From Cruorifilaria tuberocauda (taxonomy: Eukaryota; Nematoda; Chromadorea; Rhabditida; Onchocercidae): a DNA stretch of 64,000 bases. A model generated the notes under the pieces. That model was given only the letters and a program-made list of their open reading frames with translations. It searched no databases and was not told the origin of the DNA. Below, one piece after another: positions 1 to 11,342 of this stretch (position 1 is the stretch's first letter; each line of letters opens with the position of its first letter). A program made the translations under genes and the position numbers. The stretch is taken from NCBI GenBank assembly GCA_013365365.1, contig JABVXU010000304.1:1-64000 (forward strand), given 5' to 3'.

Positions 1-606
1 GGAAAAAGGGAGAGATATTCTATAATTAACTATTATTAAAATATATTCAATAAAAACTATCCGGTTCATCTTGTTGATATATTGTTATACCATTTACATA
101 TTACAAATATTGGATGAACTATGTCAACTGATTCAATTATTCCTTTACTCTCTCTCTCTCTCTCTCTTCACTACAAAAGGAGAAATTTTCAAATTACTCC
201 AATATTTGACCTTGGATGAAAATTTAAATGTATGAAAACTGTAGCAGATATTTAATTACATAAAAACTATAAATAATATATCATTATTTATTAAATTTAG
301 CTATAGTATAATTTACATATATAAACAAATTACAGTACAAATAACAGTAATGAATAGAAAATAAATAACAGTAATGGATATAACAGTAATAGAAATATCA
401 TGTATTACTTTACACATATATATATATTATACATTAAATAAAAGATTTTACTCTATTCAAGGAAATATATACTATTATTTATTACTACTATTATTTATAC
501 ATATAATATATACTATATATACTATTATTATATTATTTAATTTTTTTATTATACTATAAAGTAATAATTCTAATTAATAATAGTAATGAAAAATAAAATA
601 AAAATT

Positions 607-812
607 ACTAATACTATAAAATAATAAATGTTTAAATTCATACATTCATTCCAAAACTATTATTCCTGAATGGAAGGAAACCTTTTGGTGATAACAGAAT
701 TGGAATATGATAATACTGTAAAATAAGTGTTTGAAATCGTACATTCCAATATTCCGATATTATTGTTCCTGAGTGGAAGAAAAAATTTTTAGTGATAACA
801 GAATTGGAATAT
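607..812. repeat. Two-copy ~100 bp tandem duplication
   Basis: The stretch ending in a GTGATAACAGAATTGGAATA block near 690-708 recurs about 100 bp later near 792-811. Both copies also share an upstream block around TTCCTGAGTGGAAG/TTCCTGAATGGAAG. The copies differ by scattered substitutions and small indels, so this is an old local duplication. Confidence 0.75.
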
Positions 813-956
813 GATAAAATAAAATGAATTCAATAAAAGAAAAACAAGAAATGAAAAGGAAAAAATGAGAGAAAAAGATAAGATAAAATGCAAAAGAAAC
901 AGAGGGGAATGATAAAGGAATGAAAAAAAGAAAACGAAAAGAAATGAAATGAAACA

Positions 957-1330
957 AAGAAAAATTAAATGAATAGAAATGAAATGAAAGTGAATAGAAA
1001 TGAAATGAAAAGAAATGAAATGAAATGAAATGAATTGAATAGAAATGAAATGAAATGAATAGAAATGAAATGAAATAAAGAGAAATGAAATGAGATGAAT
1101 GAATAGAAATGAAATGAAATGAATAGAAATGAAATGAAATGAATAGAAATGAAATGAATTGAATAGAAATGAAATGAAATGAATAGAAATGAAATGAAAT
1201 GAATAGAAATGAAATGAAAAGAAATTAAATGAATAGAAATGAAATGAAATGAATAGAAATGAAATGAAATGAATAGAAATGAAATGAAATGGATAGAAAT
1301 GAAATGAAATGAAATGAAGAGAAATGAAAT
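957..1330. repeat. GAAAT-based minisatellite
   Basis: Tandem GAAAT pentamers are interrupted regularly by GAATA, giving a higher-order period of about 20 bp, GAATAGAAATGAAATGAAAT, repeated many times. It is strongly purine-biased on the plus strand. No coding potential is evident. Confidence 0.9.
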
Positions 1331-1938
1331 AAAATACGATGATATCTTAGATTATTTACCGAAATAAAACACACAAACATATCAAAATTCATTTTCCTCA
1401 AAAATATTACAAGAATTTTGTTAAATTATTCTTTAGTATGATAATTATTATTCGTGTTTAAATTTATGTTTTTTTTTTTTTTTTGCAAATAATTTGTAAT
1501 AAAATAAAAAAAATTTTCCCCACTAATACTGTAATCGGAATGGGAATTATATTTTACAACTGATCTATTCATCTAGAATAGATCCTGATTTGATTGAATA
1601 TTTAAAGCCGGAAATGGATAGAAATATGAAAAGAAAAGATCAATGAAAATTTGCATTTTACGTGAATGGAAAGTGATACATGATATATGATAGATAATAG
1701 CAAAACCAAATATCTTCATATAGATGATGATATTAACATTGTATACCGATATAGCTGCTGAATCATTCTATAAAATTTCCAATGAATTCTTTTATCACAA
1801 TACTTTTCCATTCGATCCATCCGCACACAACTACGTACCTATTCATTGGATACTTTTAGAAATTTTCGCATAGCAATTCAATTTTCATTTCAATTATTTC
1901 ATTACTACTACTACAAATATAATACTATATATACGGAC

Positions 1939-2890
1939 AATGAAAAATCGATTGATAAATTTGATATTTATAATTTAAAATAAATTATAAATTTTAACAT
2001 GCTATCAATAATTCATCTCTATAAAATAGAAATTCTCAATCTTAACTGATAATTAAGAAGAAAAATTAACAAAATATACGCATGAAAAATCGATTGATAA
2101 ATTTGATATTTATAAGATTTTAAATAAATTATAAATTTTAACATGCTATCAATAATTCATCTTTATAAAACAGAAATTCTCAATCTTAACTGATCATTAA
2201 GAAGAAAAATTAACAAAATATACGCATGAAAAATCGATTGATAAATTTGATATTTATAATTTAAAATAAATTAAAAATTTTAACATCTTGTCAATAATTC
2301 ACTTCTGGGAAATAAAAAATTTGCTACTTATGAAATTTATCATTAACAATAAAGAAAGCGTGTAATGATATAATAATTCAATTTCATCCAAATAATTAAT
2401 TATTTCATTATGTATCCGAAAATTAACACAATACAATAATACAAAAAAAAAAATGATTTGATAAATTTGATAGTTGAAATTTAACAAACCTGAAATTTTA
2501 ATATCTTATCAGTAATTCTTCTCTATAAAACAGAAATTCTTAATTTTAATTTTTCATTAGGACGAGAAATTAATTCAATTTCATTCCAGTAATCAATTAT
2601 TCCATTATGTATCTGAAAATTAATACAGCAAAAATTGATTTGATAAATTTGATATTTATAATTTAACAAATTTAAGATTTTAACATTTTATCAGTAATTC
2701 TCTTCTAGCAAACACAAATTCTCAATTTTAACTTTTAAGAAAAATCAACACAATGTAATCAAAAATCGATTGATAAATTTGATATTTGAAATTTAACAAA
2801 TTTAAAATTTTATTATCTTTTCAATAATTCTCCTCTAGGAAACAAAAATTTGCTATTTGCGAAATTTATCATTAAGGAGAAAAAAGCGCG
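1939..2890. repeat. ~143 bp tandem array, about 6-7 copies, decaying to the right
   Basis: Units begin with TGAAAAATCGATTGATAAAT at about 1941, 2083 and 2227, so the period is 142-144 bp and the first copies are nearly identical. More diverged units follow near 2450, 2630 and 2760, recognisable by GATTTGATAAATTTGATA and AGTAATTCTTCTCTA-type blocks. The gradient from near-identical to degenerate copies suggests homogenisation at one end. Confidence 0.85.
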
Positions 2891-4940
2891 CAATGCAATT
2901 AAGGTAATTAGATCCATTCCAGCTTAATTCTTTTCATATAATCAATGGTGTAATTAGTAAGTAAAGTAAAGTAAGTGAAGTAGAGTAAATAAAATAAAGT
3001 GAGTAAAATAAATTGGTAACTATTTGAAAGAAGAAATGATTAATAATAATTGAAAATTAATCGGTTTCAATGTTAACAAGTGAATGAATGCGTTTTTGAT
3101 TGAATTGATAAAACTTACCGTAGGAAATAGGATCATGGCTAATTAATTTATCAAGTTCAATAAATAGCTGACAAATTGATTAATTATTTCAATTTCTCAC
3201 TCATTAAACTTCGCTATTAAATTAACAGAAGTTAATTATCAATGATGATTTAAAGTTAAAAATGAAAAACCCCCTCATCTGTGATTCTTTTAATTTTGAT
3301 TTTTTTTTTAAATTATGTAATCTTCACTAGTCAATATTAATCAATCCTGATATTCATGAATTAATGCAAAGAAATCGATTTATATACTTTGAAATTAATC
3401 TAAAATTTATATCAATATGTAAATTATATAGGAAAACATTGATATAACAATTAATTTTTTTAATATTTAATGAGATTAAAACAAAAAAAAACACCCAGCA
3501 TCTCTAGCATCTCTTAAAATAGAAACAGCGATCGATATGATATGGATAATACTTATTATTATTAATGTAATCGATAATAAAGAATGATACTTCTGATAGT
3601 CGAAAATTGATTTTAATAACTAATTAAATTATTAATAATAAAATCTTTTGTTATACAATGAATTTAGTTCAAAACAGTAAATAATTAATTAATTATTAAA
3701 AAATTTTTGAAAAGTAAAAAAAATAGGAATTATTACTTTTCAGAGATAAGTAATAGTTTCTTTATCTCTCTTACAAATGAGTATGAAAATGGTAATTTAC
3801 AAAATCGATGAGACAGAAATGGTGTCACATTGCTGTAGTTCAGAATTATTGTGGACCGTGAAATAGGCACTGGACATGAGATGACCAGGTTGGAGTGATT
3901 TATTAATTTTACGATTTTGTGTTTTTCTGGGCGAGTTTAGCGCGAGATTATTTAGTCTAAGAAATGATTGATGTAGAATGATGTGAATTTACATAATAAT
4001 AAGATGTGTATGATAATAAAACGAACAGAAACTTGTAAATATTCATATGAAACTGTTATTTTCTGGTTTTGTGACATTTGGGTTTTATGAATGAATCTAA
4101 GAAGTCGGAAACTTCTGATAGTTCAGTGTTTTTTCTCTTTTTGTTGCAATTATTAGATTTATAATCATAATATTAGATGGCTTTTTTTACTGAAAACCTG
4201 GAATGTTGAATAGGAGCAATTTTTATGTTACTCGTTCTTTCATTTTTTATTTCAGTTGCTTATTTTTCTATCCTGATTATGAAATGTTCAGGTTTTAATT
4301 GCGGCAAGTTTAAATGCCTCTTCAGCGGTTGCTAGGGTATAAGGATATCTAAATAGAGCTTCGTTATTTCATCATGTATACCGAAATGATATTATTAGAT
4401 GTTAGCTAAGTGAGATTTAGGCAGTTTGCATACTGACGAGAGGCATATCCGGTTGTTAAGTGACACAGATACTATTGTGAATCTTTTCCAAGTTTCGTAT
4501 TCCGGAATTTATTCAGGCTATGTATTATCAGCGCGTCGAATGATTGATTCAGCAATGCTTATCTTTCGTGAATTGGGATTTGAAAATTACCATTTTATAT
4601 GTTTAGAATTAGCTAATCGATAATCGGCACTAAAAAGGTAAAATTTGTTTGACTTCTTTTGCAAAGGTCATATTCGATTTGATTACTTGTTATCAGCACA
4701 AAAAAGATGTAAGATCGAAGTAGGAGTCAGTACTAAAGCAAATGAATGTTGACGTGAGAGTGTTTTGGGAAAAGAATGAATTGGTTATATTACTTGACTT
4801 GAAACAAACTTGAAAAGACGAATCAAAATAATGTCGTATTGAAAAAGTGTCACTGTACTTTATGCCATTGTACGGTTGATATTAATTGATAGTTAATTAT
4901 TTTCATCATCCATTATTTTCACCTTGATTATGAAGATCAT

Positions 4941-4945
4941 TTCAG
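4941..4945 (+). promoter_or_regulatory. Candidate spliced-leader acceptor at the SH3 adaptor start
   Basis: TTCAG lies directly against the ATG at 4946. A 3' splice site with no paired upstream exon at the start codon is the usual nematode trans-splicing pattern, and it helps choose this methionine over the internal one at 7258. It could also be an ordinary acceptor for an unseen 5' UTR exon. Confidence 0.5.
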
Positions 4946-7900
4946 ATGGAAGCAGTAAGGTCGGGTAATGTTGCGAAACTGGTAAATCGCTTGAGTAGAG
5001 ATCTTTCGCAGCTGAACAAGACAACAACGACGTCATCGATTGATGTCAATTTTAGACGATCTGGTAAGTACTCTAACCAGTTTTGTCCTCTCCGAACGGC
5101 ATAAGTTTTGATGAAATTCCGAGGCATATAGTAATTCCCGAAGTTCTTTAATTTTCAATATGGAATTTTGTATATTGGATTTGCTAATACTATAAGAAGG
5201 TCCTTAAAATGTCGTAACTAAAAATCGATGAATAAAATATTAGATTGGGAATAAAGAATGTTATTCTAATGAGTGAATATATCTATTACACTATTCCTAA
5301 TTTAGCCATAGGATATTGTGATATATAGCTTTTAAAGGAGCATTGATTAGCAAGGCAGCAACATTAATTGGGCCAGGGTAGAGAATGTGGGTACTCGCGT
5401 GAAGTTTGGACCTTATAAATACCAAGAAAAGATGGATGGTTATCTTCCTTAAGTTGAATCGATTACAAGTCCAGAAGCTTTTCTTTTTTTTAAATCTCGT
5501 CTATAACCTTTCGTAATACTTTTTCCGCATATTGGAGATGATAGTCAACAATATGCCATTTGTCATCTCTTATCTCTTGTTAAATAAATATGCATTATTT
5601 TTCTCTCACTGCAACACAAAAAGTGGAAAATAAAAAGACTGAAAGAGAAACAGTTAGTGTAGACAAGTTCAAAATGAGGAACGGAGGAAAAGAAAGAGCG
5701 GTATTCAGTATGTGTCAAAGTAAAGATGACGCTTGATCTTCCTAAAATGGAAATATTTGTTTATTATTTTGCATTCCTTCTTTTCTTTTTTTATATTGCC
5801 CTTGCTCTGCACGGAAGGCCGATCTTCTTTTGACCGTTCAGTTATGTAAACGACCCAAATTGTTCTCAGTCGATCTTTCTAATCGTACCTTTGTATAATT
5901 GAACCGGTTTTTCTGCGATGATTGAATTGGTAGTTGAGTGTATTTGCGAAAACGAATCATGCGAACATTCATTGCTTTTGAATATTTTAAGCCGAATAAA
6001 GATGCGCCAGATAGATTACTCCATATATTTTTATGATAAGATTTTATTAATTCAATCATGTAGTAAAAAAATTTTTTGAATAACTATTTTAGTATGGGTT
6101 AATTCGACTAAATGTAAAAATTTATTTTTTTTTAGGCCGAAAAAATTTCAAACGTTTTAATAAAACTTTATTGAATTGATTAATTCCTTCTTTTTCTTTT
6201 CATTCATTGATTAATTAAATGTGCTTTTATCCACGTTTATAAGTTATAAGTTAATGTAGACAGTGTAAATGAAATGTTTAATATGATTTTAAAAAAGTAG
6301 TATTAGAAGAAATGATTCATCCAGAATGCAAATTGCAATAAACGAGAGGTGTTCTGTGCATGCGAAAAAAAAAAAAGAAGGAAGGGGAGATGATACTTAG
6401 TGCAGAAAGGCACAAATCGGTGCTAATATGATTTTTCCTGGTGTTCGTGACGGTGTTGGAGAGTTGAAAAAGGCACATTGTTGAGCGTACAAAAGTTTGT
6501 AAAGTCGTTATGTTTTCGGTGTTTTTATTCTTTTTATATCACCAAAAAGAATTAGGTTTGGTATCATTGCTCAAGAGTCCAGATCTTTTTTCTTTTCCTA
6601 AGTCTTATTTTAAAAGAATTTTGAGAGATATTGTATTATTCATTATTCTCTGAGTTTATATTCTATAAATTCGTCCCTATGGGTTCAATTGAAATGTCCT
6701 TTGGTTGATTTCTTTCAAGCTTTTGTGTTCATGGTCATATACAGCGTTATAGATAATATCTGTTAATTGTTATTATATTTTTGATTTTAAATCATACAAT
6801 CATCCTTGGAATGCGAAAATTAACTTACGGATCATTGCTGCAAAGCGGAAAATATTTTGTCCTGCAAAAATGAAAATTCGTCTGGTGGTAATGGGCATGT
6901 TAACAAGAAATTTGAGCTATTTCATCTTAAGGGCAATTTTTTTTCCCCTAGAAATCATTAATTTAATTTTGGAGCTTCCAAGGTATACATTTTTAAGTAT
7001 TAATGGATTACGGACATAGGATTATTGCATTACAACACCTTAAAATATCTAACTGTGAGAACAAATAAAATATAAATAGGCAATGAAGTGAAAAGTTACA
7101 CGTTTGATTGGATGATATTAAAATCTGAAAGCTGTAGCGTGGCTTGGAATTGATAAAATATCTTAATACGAATGCTTACCTCTGCAGAAGTTTGTGTTCT
7201 TATCACTTACTTCAGCGCACTTTTTTTTCATTTTGATTTTTTCAATTGACAGGTACTATGGCGACGCGTTCGGCAACAGTGAGATATTCCTATAAAGCAG
7301 CACATGAGGATGAACTTGATCTGGAAGTGGATGATATAATTGATGTTTTAGAAGAAGCAGAAACGGGATGGATGAAAGGGAAATTAAGGAATACGGGTCG
7401 TATTGGATTATTCCCTACTAATTTCGTTCACTTCCTTGGTGAGTTTAGGTTGATATATTCGTCTTTTAATATAGTTTTTTTCTTTAAGAAAGTAAAATTG
7501 AATTTTAGCTTTACTTGTTACAAGATACTCACTGAAGTAACTTTTATTGTAAAATAAATGATACTTCATTCCCATAAAAAACTATATTCTGCGATATCAC
7601 TTACTACAAATGTATTAGTACTTATACGATATATGATTTTGGTCCAGTTTTATGAGGAGATATTAAATTCAGTGAAAAGTAGGAAAAAATATAGCAAAAA
7701 TGAGTTGTATTCTCTATTTTTTGTATCAGTTTACAGTTTGCAGAAATTTTTTTTCTTAGATAAAACAACGGGTAATAATGATACTTTGAAATCAAACGAT
7801 GTGAAGAATTTTCCGAATAATATTGCTTCAGGTTAGTAGCTTTATAATGAAAATTATTAACATTTAGATGATTTTAGTTTGTGATTTTATAATAGTTTTT

Positions 7901-10900
7901 TTTACTGTAAGCAAGAAACCATCTTATTTTTTGTTCGACTAATTATTATCGTTTGGAATACTGCTAAGTGTTATGGTGTTCAATATGATATTTCCCTCTC
8001 CTCTGTTTAGCTCCCTATTATCTGGCACTTCCAACTTGAATTTAGAACATATTTTCCTTTCATCCGATATGAATCGTCATTGTCACGTTATTACCACTGT
8101 CACTTTATCTTTTTATCAGTAGTCATTGTGTAGCGAAAAGTAATCTGAGACTCTTGCAATTTCTTTCCTGTTTTCGTTGTGAATCTTACAATTATGCGAT
8201 GAAATATGTCAAATAACAGATCCAGGAAAGGCAGAAGGACTGGATGTCAAAATTGTTGAGAGACGTCATCACTCCACATAAAGGAGTGATGATGGGTAGT
8301 CGGATCACACTTTTGCTGTTATTTAGTTTATGCTTTTGCTGCAATTAGCTAGAATTAAATCATTAATAATACAATTATTAAGAGTTTTGACAGTTGTTTG
8401 CATTAATTCATTTTGTCCAGATATTTGCAGGTGATCTGATGCCTCAAATGCCCACCTCACGGTTATCCGTAGTAAGTGAGCCATCGACAAATCGCGTAAA
8501 TTACCACATACCTGATGCAACAAATCTAGGAAAAAAAGAAGCGAATACACGAGGTTTTTAACTTTTTTATTTGATATGGCAGACGTATCAGTTCTGGAAG
8601 TATTTGTCGTCTTCATTTGTAGGAGCTTTTCGCACCTATGGATAGGAATTTTCAGAATCTCTGTTCATCCATTTATGTTCAAAAATCTTAATTCTTTTCA
8701 TTTATTTTATATTTTATACACAAGCCCCTTTATGTTATTTTTGAAAATTGAACATTAATATTAATCAGCGAAATGGTGAAGTCGCAAGCTTTGTTACTCC
8801 ATTAAATATTGCATTCCTTTTGATTTTATGTAAAATATATGTGTGCTATTACAGTTGTTTTTACTAATCAAAAGATTTTTTTAAATCAATTTTAAAAATG
8901 ATGGAGGTGATTGGTAACAGCTGTTGAGAGCACGTGGATGTATCAGCAGTACTGCTGTAATTTCCAGTGGAAACGGCTGAGTTTGTTTTAGTATCTCCAC
9001 TGATGGCCGTCAATAAAACTTTCTGGATTTCTCTTCTCCTAATTTTTTGTATTAATGGATTATGACAATTTAAAAGATTTCATCATCTAGTTTTCGTTAA
9101 AAACTTATATTAGCCTATCAGTGGGTGAGATAATTGGATGACAATGGTGTTGTTTTGTACGTATATATTGAGTGAATGATGCTAATAATTGTTGTTGTTT
9201 ATGGCTTATAGCAACTGCTAATGAATTTAGATCGTCTTTTTAATTTGTAACTTTTTTAGCACGTATTCTATTCACTTATTCGCCAAAACACGACGATGAG
9301 CTTGCGCTTCGTGAAGTAGGCCAAATAATTGGGATTGTGAGTAAATCCACTGAAGATCCTGGCTGGTTGTTAGCTGAAATCGACGGCAAACAAGGGTTGA
9401 TACCAGATAATTTTGTTGAAATTTTAAGGCCAGCAGTTCCTGCCTGTACTGTAAATTCGGAAACGCATAAGGTAAGTTATAATTTTTTAGAAGGAGAAAC
9501 TGGAAAAAAGAATGAGAGGGAGGAATAATTTTAATTAAAATCAAAAAATTATTTGTTTTTATTTAAATTCATTCTGAGAAAGTTCGGGTTCGTGGAAAAT
9601 TTTTGAAAAAGAGCTTTTTCGGGCTCACAAATTTAGCCCAAGAACAAAATTCAGATGCCTTTGCCTCCAAATGTGCCAGCGAAACCAGCATCAAAGCCAG
9701 CATCAGTGTCCTTATCGGTTGGTTCTAGTCGTCGTGCTACAACTTCTTCGGTTTTCGCTCAAATGCATTCGAGTCTTGCCGATGCTTTCACGAAGCCACC
9801 AAAGCAGTTCGCTGCTAGGGTATTTGTCTTAATAAACTTAAGCAACATTTTGATGACTCACTGGAACAAAAAGTGCAAAATCGAAAAGACTGCTGAAGTC
9901 CATCAAAATGCTTGAGATAAACTTTATATATATAAAAAATTCAACGTTTTTTAAATTGTCACTCTGAATATCCTCATGAGATAAGTGCTGATTTCGTAAA
10001 TAGATTAAGCCATTGTATTGCGAACTGATATTAAAATTTAAAACTTTTCAAAGTTCATCAGCGATTTATATTACCGTATGATTCTGATATGATTTGGGGT
10101 ACTTAATCTACTTAATACCTTAATAATCCTGGATACATTTTTTGGAATTTCTGCAAGGCCGTTTTCATCATAAATCATAAAAATGAACCAGCGGCTTTGG
10201 AAGAAATGGGACTTATAATTTATGCAGCTAATGAAAGAAGCTTTATAGGAGCGCAATTTTTTTAGATTGTGAAAACAGAAGAAGACTCAACTGCTGAAGG
10301 GCAGCCAGGTGACCGGTTATCTCACATAACGGCAACTCGACCCAAACAGCCTAACAAAAGACCTCCGTCTACTGTTTTCAGAACGGTTCTGTCTTTCTTC
10401 ATGATTTCAACTTTTTTAAACGTTTTGTTGATTCTATCCTCTACTTTTAAGAAATATATATATATAATATTATTGCACAATTCGACTTTGAAAATTTTTC
10501 TGATAAAAATAAATCAAATTGCAGAAATCGAATGAAACTTCAGTTGATGATGGTGTATCGGTAGCAGAGTCTGGGAAAATTTCGCCTACAACATCATTAA
10601 CTTCGTTATGTAACAGTTACACACAACAACCTATATCAATAGGTAATTTCATCATTCTGTTTGCCCTGAGACATGCCTGAGATAAAATAAGCTGTGAACA
10701 GTCAAGAAATAGCTCTATGCAATTGACTGAGATTCATGCCAGTTATTGTACAATGTTTGAAATGATACCAGTAACTTGCTATTAAATTTTGAAAGAGGAA
10801 GAGAGGAGCAAAACTATTTTTCTGGCATTGTGTTTCCTTAACATAGTGATAATAAGATAATCTTTTGGATAGACACTAAAACTTAAAGCCTTTTTTCTTT

Positions 10901-11342
10901 GCAAAATAATTGCAGAAGAATTCTTTCTTGGATACCCCACCACTGCCGCGAACTGGGTTTCTATCGTTGATCTGTTAATTAAGTTTTTCCAGTATGGAAC
11001 ACTTTCAAATCACAGCTTATTTAATAATGTATGGTCCATTTCTCGCAAGCTGGGATTTTCCATACTTCATCACTGGTCTATATCCTTGATTCTTTGCATA
11101 ATGTAATCCTTATCCATTATAACATTTTTTGCGTTTCAGCACCTTCTATAAAATCAATAAAAGTGCAACAAGCATTATCACCGAGGAGCAATAGCAGTGA
11201 TATTAGTGATGAATTTGTGCCACGTAGTGAATATAATCGTTTGGTTCAACAGTTCGAAGAATTACTTGCAACAATGAATAAATTTCGGTTGGAAATATCG
11301 CAGAAAATATCCATGCTGGAAGCTAAAATAGCCAAACAGTGA
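4946..11342 (+). CDS. CD2AP/CIN85 (SH3KBP1)-like SH3 adaptor
   Basis: Eight exons: 4946-5063, 7253-7438, 7760-7831, 9260-9471, 9655-9819, 10266-10385, 10525-10642, 11140-11342; 397 aa. SH3-1 is about residues 47-99 (start ATVRYSYKA, end GLFPTNFV) and SH3-2 about 127-183 (ALREVGQIIG, GLIPDNFV). A proline-rich linker follows, then LSHITATRPKQPNKRPP at 269-285, an exact match to the capping-protein-interaction consensus LxHxTxxRPKx6P. The last ~45 residues look like a coiled coil. In this family the protein links endocytic and receptor cargo to cortical actin by binding CapZ; that role is inferred here. Vertebrate members have three SH3 domains, and only two are visible here. Exon 5 could instead begin at 9637 in frame, and the exon 6 donor (GTTCTG) is weak. 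An alternative 3' end is described in the findings. Family call secure, edges moderate. Confidence 0.88.
8266..8292 (+). other. Intronic perfect hairpin
   Basis: TCATCACTCC (8266-8275) and GGAGTGATGA (8283-8292) are perfect reverse complements around a 7-nt loop, inside intron 3 of the SH3 adaptor gene. It is unusually GC-balanced for this AT-rich intron. Its function is unknown. Confidence 0.6.

Larger units (their letters stand above)
1..4945. other. Gene-free, repeat-rich left flank
   Basis: No exon with recognisable protein similarity was found here. The stretch holds a short CT microsatellite near 151-167, a ~100 bp duplication (about 607-812), a GAAAT-derived minisatellite (about 957-1330) and a ~143 bp tandem array (about 1940-2890). 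The part from 2900 to 4945 is plain AT-rich DNA that should include the promoter and outron of the SH3 adaptor gene. A 65-codon open frame at 4426-4623 has no family resemblance and was not called. Confidence 0.7.

Noticed and set aside
374..559. 61-codon hydrophobic frame near the left end
   Set aside because: Made of TAT/ATT triplets in AT-rich DNA; no structure beyond composition.
4426..4623. 65-codon plus-strand open frame upstream of the SH3 adaptor
   Set aside because: No family resemblance, no clear splice context and a length expected by chance; it lies in the probable promoter or outron.
8323..8758. Open frames on both strands in intron 3 of the SH3 adaptor, considered as the missing third SH3
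   Set aside because: Neither contains the ALYDY-, WW- or PxNYV-like SH3 signatures.
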